Source of the DNA: Anthoceros angustus
Taxonomy: Eukaryota; Streptophyta; Anthocerotopsida; Anthocerotales; Anthocerotaceae
Length of the DNA: 64,000 nt
Direction of reading: 5' to 3'
NCBI GenBank assembly: GCA_010909165.1
Contig: VJWM01000288.1
Location: 62,001-126,000 of the forward strand
Part shown: positions 48,061 to 59,610 of the stretch, one piece after another
Layout of the letters: each line of letters starts with the position of its first letter
Position numbering within the stretch: position 1 is the stretch's first letter
The notes under the pieces: model-generated
What the model saw: the letters and a program-made list of their open reading frames with translations, nothing else
The model's database searches: none
What the model was told of the DNA's origin: nothing
Program-made: the position numbers and the translations under genes

Positions 48061-50441
48061 ATTCCTAGGTGTCCGAGGAACACCCTACAGAATACTTGGC
48101 GACGCCAAATGTCGACGTCTGCGTCTGGTATCTACATGACCAATATTGAAGCATTCCACATGGATCACACCATACGGACTCTCACAACCAACAACAACAA
48201 TTCCCATATGAAGGGAACAAATTGAACCTTCGTCATGGCCGAAACCACCTTCGGGAATTGGAAAGCAGACACGATGCGGAGAGAGAGGTGCAGTTGCTGT
48301 GGCGTCCAATACAGCTTGCCTCTTCCCTGTTCTGACTTTATCTAAAGACCTCATACATTGCGAAGGGATTCCTTGTTCCAACTCTTCATCCTGCACGCCA
48401 ATCCATTGGCTTCAATCAGATGCAACAAACAACATAGACTAGGAATAGCATGTGAGTGTTGCAAAAGATAAGAACTCCAACCTCCTCTCCTTCCGGCATG
48501 TGGGTTAGATTCAACATCGCATGCCCATGGCGTAGTAGAGAACCTCGACTTTGAGGGCCCTGGTAGTGTGAAAGGAAGACGCCGGGAGCGGAAGAGGCTT
48601 GCCTTAGCAGACCTTGAACGACGAGGATGATCGAAAAGGAAGACGCATGCAAACGGTGGCTACCTGCCTTAGTAGGCCTAGAGCAAAGAGGGAGAGGACA
48701 TTATTTTGCTAACTAATTACTCGAACATGATTGAGTATCCACAAGAGATCTCCAACTGTAGATCATGCCTCCATTCCTTTTTATTGACGTAAATTAATGT
48801 GCCATAGCCAGCCGCCACCTAAGATAGTGTGATTATGGGTCAGTTGGAGTTTAAATTAGGGCCTGCGTAAATATGGTGTCCTACATCAATTCAGCAGTGA
48901 TTTGAGCTATAAATGTATCGGGGCAAGGAAACCCTACTAACCCAACGTTTTGTTTCGGCGGTTCGTGTTACGGTGTGGCATGCTTGCATGTAAGTCCGAT
49001 CCGAGTAACGCGTGCCAAGCTTGCGCCTTTGTTTTGCTCTGATTTCGAGCATGATCGTGCAATCTCAGGCATCTGAGCTTCGTGGCAACACGATGTGGAG
49101 CGTAGAGCAACCCTTGTCAATTGACTTGGAGTTAAGAGGCAAGCACAAGACATTCTTCAAGTACGCTAGGTAGCAGCTGTTGTGAAAGAGGTTCTTCTTT
49201 CATCCTTGCAATCAATTTTGAACATCCGCGCTATTGCATATTGTGCTTAACGTTTGCAAGTTTGTTTGCATGAAGATGGCAAGCGCGAGGAGGAGCAAGA
49301 AGGACCAAGCAGACCCAGTCGCCAATCCGCCAATGCCGCCCCAGAAGCCAAAGAAAACTAGGGCTGCAAACAAGGCAAATACGGGAGCTCTCACCGGAAC
49401 GGAATTGTTCGAGGTGCAACCCACCATGTCTGCATATGAAGGCACTTTGCCAACACAATCTGCACACCCTGCAGGTGTGGGAGGGCATATTGCCTCTGCG
49501 GGGCAGGCAAAATTTGAGAGCATGTCTTCAGTGAAGAGTAACAGAACAAAGGTTGGTGGCGGACAAGGTGTGGAGAAGGTTGTGAAAAGTACGAAGCAAC
49601 CCGTGTCAGCCGCAATTCCTTCTCCATTCAGCTACGAGGACACGGTGCTCATCCGACGACTTGGTGGCCAGATTGACCCTGTTGTTATTGTGGAAAAGGA
49701 TTGGATGCTCAACCAGGATCCACATCTAGATGAGGAAAGTGTGCCATGGACGCCCTTGCTAAAACTGTGGATAATGGGGTACATGGGGGCTTTGCCCAAT
49801 CAAAGAGCTAGGGCTGGTTGGGTTATATGGGCAACAATGGACATCTATGAGGGAGAGCCGAGTTTACCTTGTTTTGCACCACCAAGCCACATGAGTTCGA
49901 GGCAGTAATCCAGGACCCTGATGTGTATAGGTCGTATGTTCTTAGTTTGAGAGGGTTTCACTCCAAGAAATGTGCACCTCGATCACTTGTCAAATAGTTC
50001 CGTTAATGCATGCGCCAGCATACTGTAAGTTGTCTGAAATGATAGTCTTGTTGGTTGCCCTTTGACTTTGATCAATGACCCATCTTTCGGTTTTTCGTTT
50101 TGTAGCGACCCTTAGTCGGAAGGGCACTCATCAGGGCTATCTGTAGGAAGATTACAAAGACAATTGTGGATCACAGAAGGGAGGTGTCCATGAGATGGGT
50201 GAGAGCAACAATGCATAGAAGTAATGAAGAGGCAGAAAATTGAGAGCCGAAGATTCCAGAAAGTGAGCTTGGCCCATCAGATGAGGAAGATGGCCCCATT
50301 CCAAATGTGCTAGGCCATTCGGATGAAGAAATGTTTGGGGGGCAGGATGAAGAACGGGATGCTATTGACCTACCCAGCTTGGCAATGCAGGGGCCGTCCA
50401 TGGTGGTCCCAACCATTGCGTACAATCCACATGAGATTCAT

Positions 50442-50464
50442 GGGCGCCGGCCAGCCGGCGCCCA
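50442..50464. repeat. GC-rich hairpin, copy 1
   Basis: GGCGCCGGCCAGCCGGCGCC with flanking G/C: a perfect 9-10-bp stem with a 2-nt CA loop. It lies inside the decayed reading frame. Confidence 0.85.
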
Positions 50465-50545
50465 TGCTGTGCTTAAGGTTGGAGCGGGTCCAGACTTGCC
50501 TACACGTGATCCAAACTGGTTCATCTAGTTTCAACAGGGGGATGC

Positions 50546-50572
50546 TGGACGGCGGCAGTCGGCCGGCACCCC
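50546..50572. repeat. GC-rich hairpin-like motif, diverged copy
   Basis: GGCGGCAGTCGGCCGGCACC resembles the hairpin consensus with several substitutions; pairing is imperfect. Confidence 0.5.
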
Positions 50573-50699
50573 AGTTAGAGCTTCTTCTGGCAGAACCCTT
50601 CCATGCGAGCATTGTGGAAGTGGCAGTGGTGGTGGCGAACCCGAAGATGAAGGCGATATAGGGGTGGAAAGAGGGGTTGGGCATGAGGTGGAAGCAAGG

Positions 50700-50722
50700 G
50701 GGCGCCGGCCAGCCGGCGCCCC
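50700..50722. repeat. GC-rich hairpin, copy 2
   Basis: GGCGCCGGCCAGCCGGCGCC, identical to the 50.44-kb copy and flanked by G...C, extending the stem. Confidence 0.85.
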
Positions 50723-50977
50723 CCACGGGTTTGCAAGAAGTGATGCCGGGCCGACGGCTGGCTTAAGAGGAAAGCGGACTGCAGCGACTTTGGATTCTAT
50801 TGATGGTACCAGGCAAACCCATAGTGGAGGCACAGAGGCAGGGAGGAAGAAAAAGAAAACAAAGAAGGTGGCAAGGCAAGAGGACCAGGATGCTGACATT
50901 TCAACTGTACATGTTTCTATAGATGAAGAATGGCTGGAGGACGCAATCAAAGATGCGGATCCCCTCACTCGCCCTAG

Positions 50978-51047
50978 GGATTCTGCATATGCGAAAGAGG
51001 GTGTCTTGGAGACATGTCTCCAAGCCTCTTTCGCATATGCAGAATCC
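50978..51047. repeat. 70-bp nested perfect hairpin
   Basis: Arms GGATTCTGCATATGCGAAAG plus AG (50978-50999) and its exact reverse complement (51026-51047) enclose a 20-bp palindrome CTTGGAGACATGTCTCCAAG (51005-51024). Only six unpaired bases separate the parts. Confidence 0.95.
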
Positions 51048-51064
51048 AGAATGACCAATACTGT

Positions 51065-51480
51065 ACAATATTGGTCAAATTGAAGAACCTAAGGCCAGCA
51101 CTGCACATAACTCCGGATGCGCAGATTTGCATGGTTGACGAGGCATGGGCCAACTATTTGGCGCATCTTATTTCTAAAGGAAGGACAGAAGAGGGTGTGT
51201 TGCCACTCCTATGTATGATTGATCCAAGTGAGTGTGATGCGCTGAGCAAGCTGGACTGGAAGCGATGACGGGGCGAAAAAATATGTCATGGGGGTTCTTG
51301 GTAGGAACCACAGTTATGCAACCATGAAACATCTATGTGATATCTCACCCAGGAAGAAGCGCTTCCAATATGTTGAAGCACATGCGTATTGTGGTCTTAC
51401 TGTTCCTGAAATATAAGTGTTTGCCACAGATCACAATACTATGTCGGACAAAAGAAAGAAGATGAACTTTATTGAGTAGG
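51065..51480 (+). pseudogene. ParB/Srx-like nuclease-fold segment of the element
   Basis: Frames joined in order read LKNLRPALHIT...IDPSECDALSKLDWKR, then VMGVLGRNHSYATMKHL, then FQYVEAHAYCGLTVPEI and FATDHN. The GxNHS stretch in the position of the ParB GERR/GGHHR box, followed by a 'Y.GL...EA..A..HN' pattern, is what suggests the ParB fold. Frameshift at about 51266 and an in-frame stop near 51414. Confidence 0.45.
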
Positions 51481-52318
51481 TCCGGTACTTGAGGGATGAG
51501 CTGCTGATTGCAAAATGGGAAGGAGTGTGGATGACCATGTCATGGAAGTTTAATCTGTACAAAGTGCTGGGATTGATTGAGGATGATGAAGGGCGTGAAG
51601 ACGACGTCTACAAGCAAAACAAATTGGACAATCAGACACACATTTTGTACATTGCCAAGCAGGAGGGTAAGGTGTGGGACAATGTAGACATGATTTTTTC
51701 CAAGTGGGAAGCGGGAGAACTACCGGAACAGAAGAAGCATTTACCAGCTAGGACAAGTGTTAGAGTACTTAATCAACACTCGCTTACTTATGGTTAGTTT
51801 AATAGGTCAGTTATATATTGAAGTGTCACATTAGGAGTATTTAGGTGAGAATGACTAATTTTATATTATCATTGCTTATTATTCAATACAACTTCTGTTT
51901 TTGTTCCTCTCTCCTCGCCCAGCTCAAGACCCAAACAACAAGCAAGAAAGGGAAAGGGAAGCTAAAGGTGAATGAGGAGCTGAAGCAAGTGGACACTGTT
52001 TACATGAAGCCTAAAGACATGTTGGCAAAGCCATGGAAATCCTTTCAAGGGATACGAGTTGGAGAGTGTGGGCAGCAAATTCTTATAACCACTACTGAAA
52101 AGGCGTTGATAAGACTTATAGATCTGAAGGGGAGATCACATTATGGAAGAAATTCCATGTCATACAAGTAGCGATGGTCAAATACCTGGGCTGCTCTTCT
52201 TTCGAAGAGGTTCAGGAAGAATATCCTTTGCATTCGACAGACCAGATGCTTGCACGCTTTCAAATTGCTTTTGCTAGAAAGGTGCATACCCTGCTCATAT
52301 GTGTCAACAAGAATGGGG

Positions 52319-52342
52319 AGGGCGCCAGCCGGCCGGCGCCCA
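52319..52342. repeat. GC-rich hairpin, variant copy
   Basis: GGCGCCAGCCGGCCGGCGCC with flanking GG/CC. The outer GGCGCC arms pair and the centre is rearranged relative to the other copies. Confidence 0.75.
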
Positions 52343-52491
52343 CCCCTTTGTTCCTTTGCGGTATTGACTAACAAACGTGTGATTGGCAATAACTCAAGGA
52401 TATTGAAGTTCTTTCAAAACTTCCAGATGTCTTCCAACATTTCATTTTTGAGGTTAATAATTGAAAAGGACTGGAAGACGAGTAGCGTGCT

Positions 52492-53150
52492 TTGGCGGAC
52501 AAGGACCTTGAGGAAGGATTGGAGAGCAGAGATGTTTTAGACATGCGAGGGTTTCTCAGAGGATGGAAGTACACACTTTTGGTGATAGACGCTCCAAGGG
52601 AGTTTCAAATCGGGGTTATGGACAAACGTATGGACAAGCAGATGATGGATACTGTTTTGCATAGCTTTGTTGAGAAAACCAATAGCGATGAGCTGAGGAT
52701 GATTGTGATACATGGTGTCGAGGAGACATACACTGTTAGGGAGTCCATGCGAAAGTGGAGCAGGAAAGGGGGCTTGGTCTCATTTGTGTGGAATAAGACG
52801 AACATGAACAATGATAGGGGTGGATTTGAAACCGTGGAGTATGTGATAGTGGGTTGGGGAGTGAAAGACGTGTGCACAAGGGATAAGGTTGCAATGATGC
52901 CAACTGCCATGCACGGGACTTTCAACAATGGAAGGTCTCCACATCGCTATGACACCGCTAAAGAAACAGTGTAAGGCGTCACATGACAAGTTGGTGGCGC
53001 CCATACCTGTAGGCTCGGGCTAATGATGAAACTTATCAAAACCTTCCAAAGAGGGATTGGGTTTGATTTGCTCGTAGTGGGACAACTTATCAGCCTTACT
53101 GTGGGGACGAAATTGTATTGCTATTGAGGCTGACTTAAGGTGTGCAGGAT
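52492..53150 (+). pseudogene. Beta-class amino-methyltransferase (N4-C/N6-A type) domain, broken
   Basis: First frame (52492-52974): FLRGWKYTLLVIDAPREFQI occupies the place of motif IV (DPPY-like, here DAPREF), followed by GGLVSFVWNKTNMNND and GFETVEYVIVGWGVK, matching the strand-K-N...E..I pattern after the catalytic motif. Downstream in other frames: PKRDWV, a stop, FARSGTT (motif I, FxGxGTT) and GRNCIAIEADLR (motif II region). The IV-before-I order is the beta class. The degenerate motif IV and the stop/frameshift around motif I indicate loss of activity. Methyl acceptor specificity cannot be told. Confidence 0.6.
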
Positions 53151-53660
53151 ACATTCCACAATGAATCCATGGGTATGAGGTTCTGCCAGATGCTGACGAA
53201 GAATTGACCTTCAAGGCTCACCGCAGAGGATTTGCGCAATTCTAGGCAAAGGGGGTATCTCTTAGCGTGAAGGACTCTAAAAGTACAGGTGGTTTCTTTG
53301 AGTGCTCGTCGGATGAAGACCAAATCAGGAGCGTTCTTGGCAGAGGACCAACAAACCCTTCACAATGTGTGGCAACCTTCCCTGACTCCTTATGACGACG
53401 ACACTGGCGTGAACGAAGACTTAAGGGCTTTGGGTGAGAACGACAACTTCGATGAACAGGAACTAGAGCGGATTCAAATCACACTACAGGATTCGTAGTC
53501 CGTGCACCATCGAGTCCATGTTAGCCCCGGCGAGTAGGTTTTTCTTTCTTTGGGCACCTAGATGTGCTTGTTCTCAGTGTTGGTTTTAAATTATATAATG
53601 GACGAGTTGCAGTGTGCCAATGGATTTCTTCATTTTGCCTCCTTTCTTAAAAACCCCGTG

Positions 53661-53684
53661 AAGGCGCCGGCCAGCCGGTGCCTT
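53661..53684. repeat. GC-rich hairpin, copy just beyond the element frame
   Basis: GGCGCCGGCCAGCCGGTGCC, flanked by AA...TT that extends the stem. One G-T pair replaces a G-C. Confidence 0.8.
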
Positions 53685-53799
53685 TACTGGATTTTATAGT
53701 CGTGATGTGTTCAAAACAGGCCTATACGTTTCCCATTTCCAGCCAAAGGGTCGTGATTACTATAAACGATCTGGATTTGGAAACTCCCTGTTGAAAGGT

Positions 53800-56700
53800 G
53801 TCTTGGGGTGATTTTTTTTGTTTTCTTGTTAAGAATGGTGTTAAAATAAGTCAGGCTGACAGTAGGAGAGGGCATTTATGCTAAAAAGTGTCCTTGGCTT
53901 ATGGGGGTTTTTTTTGTTGTTTTTTAGGTTAGATAATAAATGGTCTTGAATTCGATGTTCCTTGGCCTTTGGTCTTGGGATATCCAATAGAAAGTCTATA
54001 TATGTGAGAGGGGATCCTCATATTTGGTAGAGGTTGCTAAGTCCATAGGTTGGAGGTCGACCCAACCAGGCGGTAGTCGAATAAGTGCAAGGTTGCGGAC
54101 CGAAATGGGTGGTGGCGATGTTCCGAGAACGGTCAGCGACTGGGACGGGCGGTCATGGAAGGAAGGAGCGGTCGTCGAAGGAGAAGTGGAAGCCGATCTG
54201 GGAGGGGAGGCATGTAACCCTAAGGAGACCGGAAAATGATGTATAAGTTCAAACGGTGGAGCGCAACGGCGGCTGGAGCGAGAGTGAGGGGAGCGCAACG
54301 GGCGGGAGCGAGAACGCCGAGGAGTCAGCTGGAAGAGTACTACGCGATCTGGAGGCGAGAGGGGGCAATCGCGAGGAGGACAGCCTCAACCCTCGCGCTG
54401 AGGAGCATGAGCTTGTCAAGGAGGACGGCCCTCACCGGCGGATTGCTGAGGAAGTAGGAACCCTGGGAGACTGACCCCGCCAGGAATTTTGAGGCGAGAC
54501 ATCACCGATTCGAGGCGCGAGGCAAGGGAGGTTGCTGCAGAGACATGGCGCCCAAAGCCGCAGCTGAAATTGTGACCGCCCAATGGCCAAACATGGACCA
54601 TTGGAAGGTCCGAGCTGGGGAATTGGTGAAGAAGTTGGGGCTTGGCTTCATGGAGAAGCGGTGGAATTATGCGAACTTGGGACCTGCAGAGGCGCCACCA
54701 TCCGAAGGACAAGCCCAGCGAGGGAATTAGAGCTAAGCCTCGTGGATTGGGACTCGGAATTGGTCAAGAAAGTGTATGAGCGAGGCGAGTGGTTTGGTAA
54801 TCGAGCCTTCTAAGAGGAGCAAAGAAGGCAGCAGCGCCTTGGTCAAGGCAGCGTAATTCGGGAGCCCAATGGTCGTTGACCCGAATTGGTATCAAAGACA
54901 GGTGATGGGCCGATGGCTCTCCGTTTCAAGACAAGAAGTGACTATTTGTCCGACCACTTTGTTTCTCCATGAAGTTGTCAAGGGGGCGAGGATCGATTGG
55001 GGGCGAATTCTCTTTGACAAGCTGTGTGAAGAGAGGTTGAATTTGATCCTCTTCCTCTCGTCCTTCTCTAATTATTGGTTCATCTGTATGCGCACACTAA
55101 CTGTCTGCTGGAGGTAGAAATTGTGGCCTCCCTTCACATGTGGAAGCCGGTTAGGGAGGTGAAGTGGAAAGCGGAGGAACCCAAGGAGGAAATAGAGGAG
55201 GAATTTGACAGCTGGGAGTCCGTGGCGACGGGCAGTTCAGAGGAGGAAAAGGAGATTGCCACCATCAAGAAGAGAGAAAGCCGAGAGGCAAAGTAGGCTC
55301 AACGAAGAAGGTGGAGACGCCACCAGAGTCGAAAGGCGCCGTGGAGAAAACCAAGAAAATGAGGGCCAAACGTGATTGATTCGAGGAGGAGGAGGCGCGA
55401 TCCGAGGAAGAGAATTTTGTTGACTTGGATGCAGATTACGAACCGACCCCGGAAGGATTAGGGTTGACCTCGTGGACCCTCCTGGATGGGAAGAGGTTTT
55501 CCGTGAACCCATTGGCAAATGAGGTCGACGCGGGAGAATTGGTTAGAGTGCGACCCCACCGGGAAGGAAGGTGCTTGACAGGGAATGGCGTCCGGAGGGC
55601 CTCCTCAGTGTGGATTTGAGCTAACCACATCTATGATCCGGGCCCAGTCAGATTTGTTGGACCAAGCTGCGTTGGCCCTCACATAGCTCAGCGTGCAAGG
55701 GCGGCGAGAGGAAGTGGTGAAGGCCCGATTTGAGGAGGAGGAGGCTAAGCGAAAGCAGGTGGAGGAGGATAAGCGGACCCTAGAGGAGATGAGGGTAAAA
55801 ATTCAGGAGGATTTGCGCAGTGCCCAAGAGGAGTTGCAGTCCATGACGAGCCAGGAAGCGCCATGGCCCAGATCAAGGACGCCCACGAGGCTAATCAAGA
55901 AAATGGGGAATTGGCGAGCCCAACAAGAGGCAGCCTGTGGAGAAGGCCCATAAGTTGGCGGACAGACAAGCGAGAGCATGAGGCACGTGGTTGAGCCGTG
56001 AAGGAGAAGGGAAAGGAAGGCAAAGATGTCCACCGGGTAGTGGAAGGACCATCAAGAAAGGAAGGAGCAACCGAGGTAGCCAAACACCTACCGAGTCGCC
56101 AATGACGACGGTCGTGGAGTCCACTACCGCAGATGAGAGCCACCGATTGGGGAGCCCAACTAAGGCCATGAGCGGCGCTCTGCCCGACGTAACATCTCGC
56201 GAGGGCATGGATCAGGGCAACCGTGTAGCCCACGGAGGAGGGGGCACCTCACCATGAGGGGTCCTATTATGTTGCGGCACATGGATGAGGAAACTTATGT
56301 TCCTGGTCTATATGTGAATGGGGAACGCGTGCTTAACCTCAGTGTCCATGTGCGTGTGGAAATAGGAGGGATCAGGGCCTATCTTCTACAAGTGAGGACC
56401 CGAAGTGGATACTTCTTCCACTGCGCCCGAGTGTGGGGATTGGCCCCCTATTATGCGGAGGCGATTTTGGAGGAGCTGACAAAAGAAGAAGTCCATGCAT
56501 GGGTGGACGAAGAGCCTGTAATAACCCTCAGCAATAGGCGACAGGCTGGAGTGGAGGGAGGTCAAGGGCAGGAGATACCCCCGATTAGGACGTCCACCAG
56601 CGATAGTGAGGTGGAGGTCTTGTGGAGGACCCGCTGATCGGGGCCGCGGGTGAGGGCTCGAGGCGGCGGCAGGAGGACGGCGTCAGGCGAAGTCTGGAGA

Positions 56701-57870
56701 AGGGCACGTAGATAGCGAGGGCAGGTGATAGCATCCAGGAATGGAATTTTGTTGGGGATGCCATCGGACCTAAGATCGCTTCAGAATTGTAGTGCGTCTC
56801 TTCGCGATAGTATTTTAGGACCGAAAACTGGGGCTATGTGACGCCTCACCGATGTGGTAATGTGCCCGCCACAACAGATAATTCCGTTGAGATCCCACGC
56901 CGCCTCGTGGCCGGTTGGAGATGTCCATTGGCTGAGGCGGGTGCGAGACGCCTCCAGGGGTGGTCGAGAGCTTGCTCCAACCGAGGGAGGGAGGATGATA
57001 GAGCAAACTCACGACAAAGGAGGAGGAAATCAAGGGATTGGGGCGGGGCGGTCCGGAGCTTGCTCGTAACGCCCGGCCAGGACGCGAGGGTTCTTCTTCC
57101 ACACCTTTGATCCCGAGATAGTTGTGTTCAAACCAAGAGTGTTGAGTGGATGGTTGGAAGCTTGTGTGTGCATCGAGAAAGAGGAGGAGAAAGAGAGAGA
57201 GAAGAGATCGGGTGAAGGGAGATCGAAAATCACGCTGGCGCGAGGTGAGATCGAAGTGGAGAAGGAGGAGAACGAACCGGTGAAAGTTGATGGGGAAATT
57301 GATGTGAGTAGATTGTGAAACTCAAACCGGTGCTGACAGTGGAAAGTGCGCAAGGGAAACAGTGTTCCTGTTGGAAATTGTGTGGCATGGCGCCTTTTTG
57401 TATGTGGGTGTGTGTGTGGAGCAGGTGTGAGGTGTTCTAGGAACTCCCGTTCCTAGAAATCGGTGTGAGCATGAAGTGTGAAGTGTGGAACAAAACCTGA
57501 TCCGGAAGCAGGGGTCGCGGTTCGTGACAGGGATCGCGGCGCCGTGCGCCCGAATTAAGTCGCTAGGGTTTGGTGTGGGACCCACCTCGGTCGTCGTAGC
57601 AACTACCCGGTAGTGGTGAGAACCGCCTGGTAGTAGCTCGAACGAGGTCATGGAGTGATTGGCTGAGGGAATAAGATCTGGGGTTGTAGTAGTCGAGAGG
57701 GTAGGAAGAGTAGCAATAGCAGGTGCAGTCCCAACTTGGGCAAAGGTCAGTAGTGATAGAAGTTAGCGTCTCTTGGCACAAACCATTCCCTTGGGAGCGA
57801 ATCCCAGGACTACAACGACATTGAGGGTGAATGTGGACCTCACGGTGTTCCTAGACACAAATTCACACTC
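53800..57870 (+). mobile_element. Element B: gag-like, RT-less retroelement-type repeat related to element A
   Basis: Leader with T-rich runs, 'CCTTGGC..TTGGTCTTGGG' and GTCTATATATGTGAG (TATA-like, 53995-54009) as in element A. Coding remnants follow in order: FMEKRWNY at 54650; FLHEVVKGARIDWGRILFDK at 54960; KPVREVKWKAEEPKEEIEEE; a coiled-coil (RREEVVKARFEEEEAKRKQV at 55700); an unrecognised frame at 56254-56637. The 3' end has ACCATTCCCTTGGGAGCGAA ... CTCCACAATT (57782-57876), matching element A. No RT, protease or integrase is seen, so it is non-autonomous and degenerate. Confidence 0.55.
56254..56637 (+). other. Unrecognised 127-codon frame within element B
   Basis: Open frame with MLRHMDEETYVPGLYVNGER and a compact beta-rich look (VRVEIGGIRAYLLQVRTRSG), followed by an acidic serine tail. 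It lies downstream of the coiled-coil and in the same direction as the gag-like core, so it may be the C-terminal part of the element's protein. No family is recognised. Confidence 0.3.
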
Positions 57871-57959
57871 CACAATTACCCGCAAAAGAGCTAAGATGCA
57901 TATTTTGGGACTATGTGGGATGTGATAAGGGGGTTCGGATATTCACCCCTTCCAAAAAT

Positions 57960-59000
57960 ACCATGTTGCAGGCATCCATTCCCTTTAGACACCCCATCTA
58001 AGTATTCGAATTCCCAAAAAAGACAAAAAGTGAGGTTCCTCCCCATTCTAGAAATTTAACAAGTGAGAACCTTAGTCAGACGGTCTGGATAACATCTCCT
58101 CTTCAGATAGCTATGAGAATCCCCTAGTCTTCTTGGCAAGCTTGTCAGCGTCACAACGTCTGCTTCATCTTTGGACCCGGCAGCCTTATAGCCCTTCCTC
58201 TCCCCCTTTCAAAAATCCTTTGTTTTTTTTCCTTCTTAAAAGGACAGGAAGTCATTGTCCTGGATTGCTATAAATTTGTGGAACATCTTATTTCTGTCTA
58301 AGCACTAGGAAAGCGCAAAGAGGAAGCCCTGGAGGCGGCCAAGGTCTTTGCAGAGGCAGCGACGTCCAGCCCCCGAACCGTGCTACATCCATTCGACCAC
58401 CGCAATATGCCTCTTAGTTACCTTCAGTCCTCTCCCGTAGATTGCAAGAGCGCATCAAAACGAAACTCCTGCATATGTTCGTGGACAGTTGACAGGATGG
58501 CCTTCACTAGCTCGAGTTTATCACCAAAAAGAACTCAGTCAGACGTGGGCACCTTCTCATAGCATTAGAAGATAAAGAAGTGTATTAGAGTCCACTTGGA
58601 TGGAATTTTTCCTATCATGGAACTTGGTACTTAACTACTTGTACCATGGTGAGCCTAAGCTACTACCACCAAGGGCATCCACTCCTCTTAGGCACCCCAT
58701 CTAAGTATCGATTGAAGTGCAAGATGCTTAATAGCTACGTTCTCTAACACATCTCATCATCAGAAACACATCTCCAACACCATGAACAAGATGATATACA
58801 TCATCTCGAAGAAAAATCTTTGAAAATTTTTGTTCTTTTTGATCTGGAGTAACTCGTAGCGCATTAAAAACCACCGGCCCCACACGCTGCAAAGATAAAG
58901 ACATGATGTTAATAAGAGGTAGCCCAACAGCCCATAAAGCTGGGGATGGGTGGCACCCCATCCAAGCACTGATCCATCCAAAGGATGCTTAATTGGGGAG
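57960..59000. repeat. Cluster of dispersed repeats shared with 5.0 and 6.9 kb
   Basis: Two copies of the CATCC(A/C)...AGGCACCCCATCTAAGTAT block (57969 and 58676) and one copy of the CCACTTGGA...ACTTGGTACTTAACTACTT block (58590) occur here. A third motif (GGGGATGGGTGGCACCCCAT, near 58945) also contains a short inverted repeat. No gene was recognised between 57880 and 60440. Confidence 0.5.
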
Positions 59001-59468
59001 TTATAATGAACTCTGTCTGGATGTCACTCCTTGAAGGACCGAATGTTTGTTTTTGAAGTGCTAGTTATATTACTTTACTTTAATTTTTACATTCAAAATT
59101 CACATAAATGGGAACCTGACATGCCTCGTGATGGGGGGGGCTTTTTTTTATGTGGGGGACGTGATGCTAGTTAAAGGTTCAAAAGAACGTCTCAAGTCCA
59201 AGAAAAGTTTCTTTTCTAACATAAGCTTGTTTATTGATCTTTTTATATCAAAATATCACACAATATCCTCAGATATTATAAAATTGTACAATCTCCACCG
59301 TGAGAGCACGCATAATTGCATCGTCCCCGTAACTTTGTGAAGTTGGTCACGGGATGGACTCCTGCTATCATATTGCAATACTTGCTATCCATGAGCTCCA
59401 AATCAGCACTAACAAGGTATCAAGAGAAACGATCAAGCCTCGGCTTCATAAGTCAAGCCTATATTTTA

Positions 59469-59610
59469 CCTGGCCAGAATAGAAAAAATACTATAAAAAT
59501 CAAATAAAAGCTACTGTTACATCCAGCGTTTGAAGAAATACACCTAGCCAGAATAGAAAAAAAATACTATAGTAGTCAAATAAAAGCTGCTATTATATCC
59601 TGCAGCCTTT
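59469..59610. repeat. About 71-bp tandem duplication
   Basis: CC(T/A)GCCAGAATAGAAAAAA.ATACTATA..TCAAATAAAAGCT(A/G)CT..TATCC and a following GTTTGAAG phrase are repeated once. Confidence 0.7.

Larger units (their letters stand above)
49234..53498 (+). pseudogene. Decayed element encoding a ParB-like domain plus beta-class amino-methyltransferase
   Basis: A series of broken plus-strand frames appears to derive from one long protein. Order: basic N-terminus (49234-49908, lysine-rich, RRSKKDQADPVANPPMPPQK); acidic linker (50160-50960); ParB-like segment (51065-51480); helical segment (51489-51780); methyltransferase region (52492-53150); acidic tail ending at TAG 53496-53498. At least six frameshifts or stops interrupt it. 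Such ParB-methyltransferase fusions are familiar in phages; finding one in plant DNA amid transposons suggests a mobile element cargo gene. No terminal repeats were identified. Not a functional gene in this copy. Confidence 0.5.

Noticed and set aside
54887..54898. TGGTATCAAAG resembling a tRNA-Met primer-binding site
   Set aside because: It falls inside the gag-like coding remnant of element B rather than next to a recognisable LTR, so it is probably coincidence.
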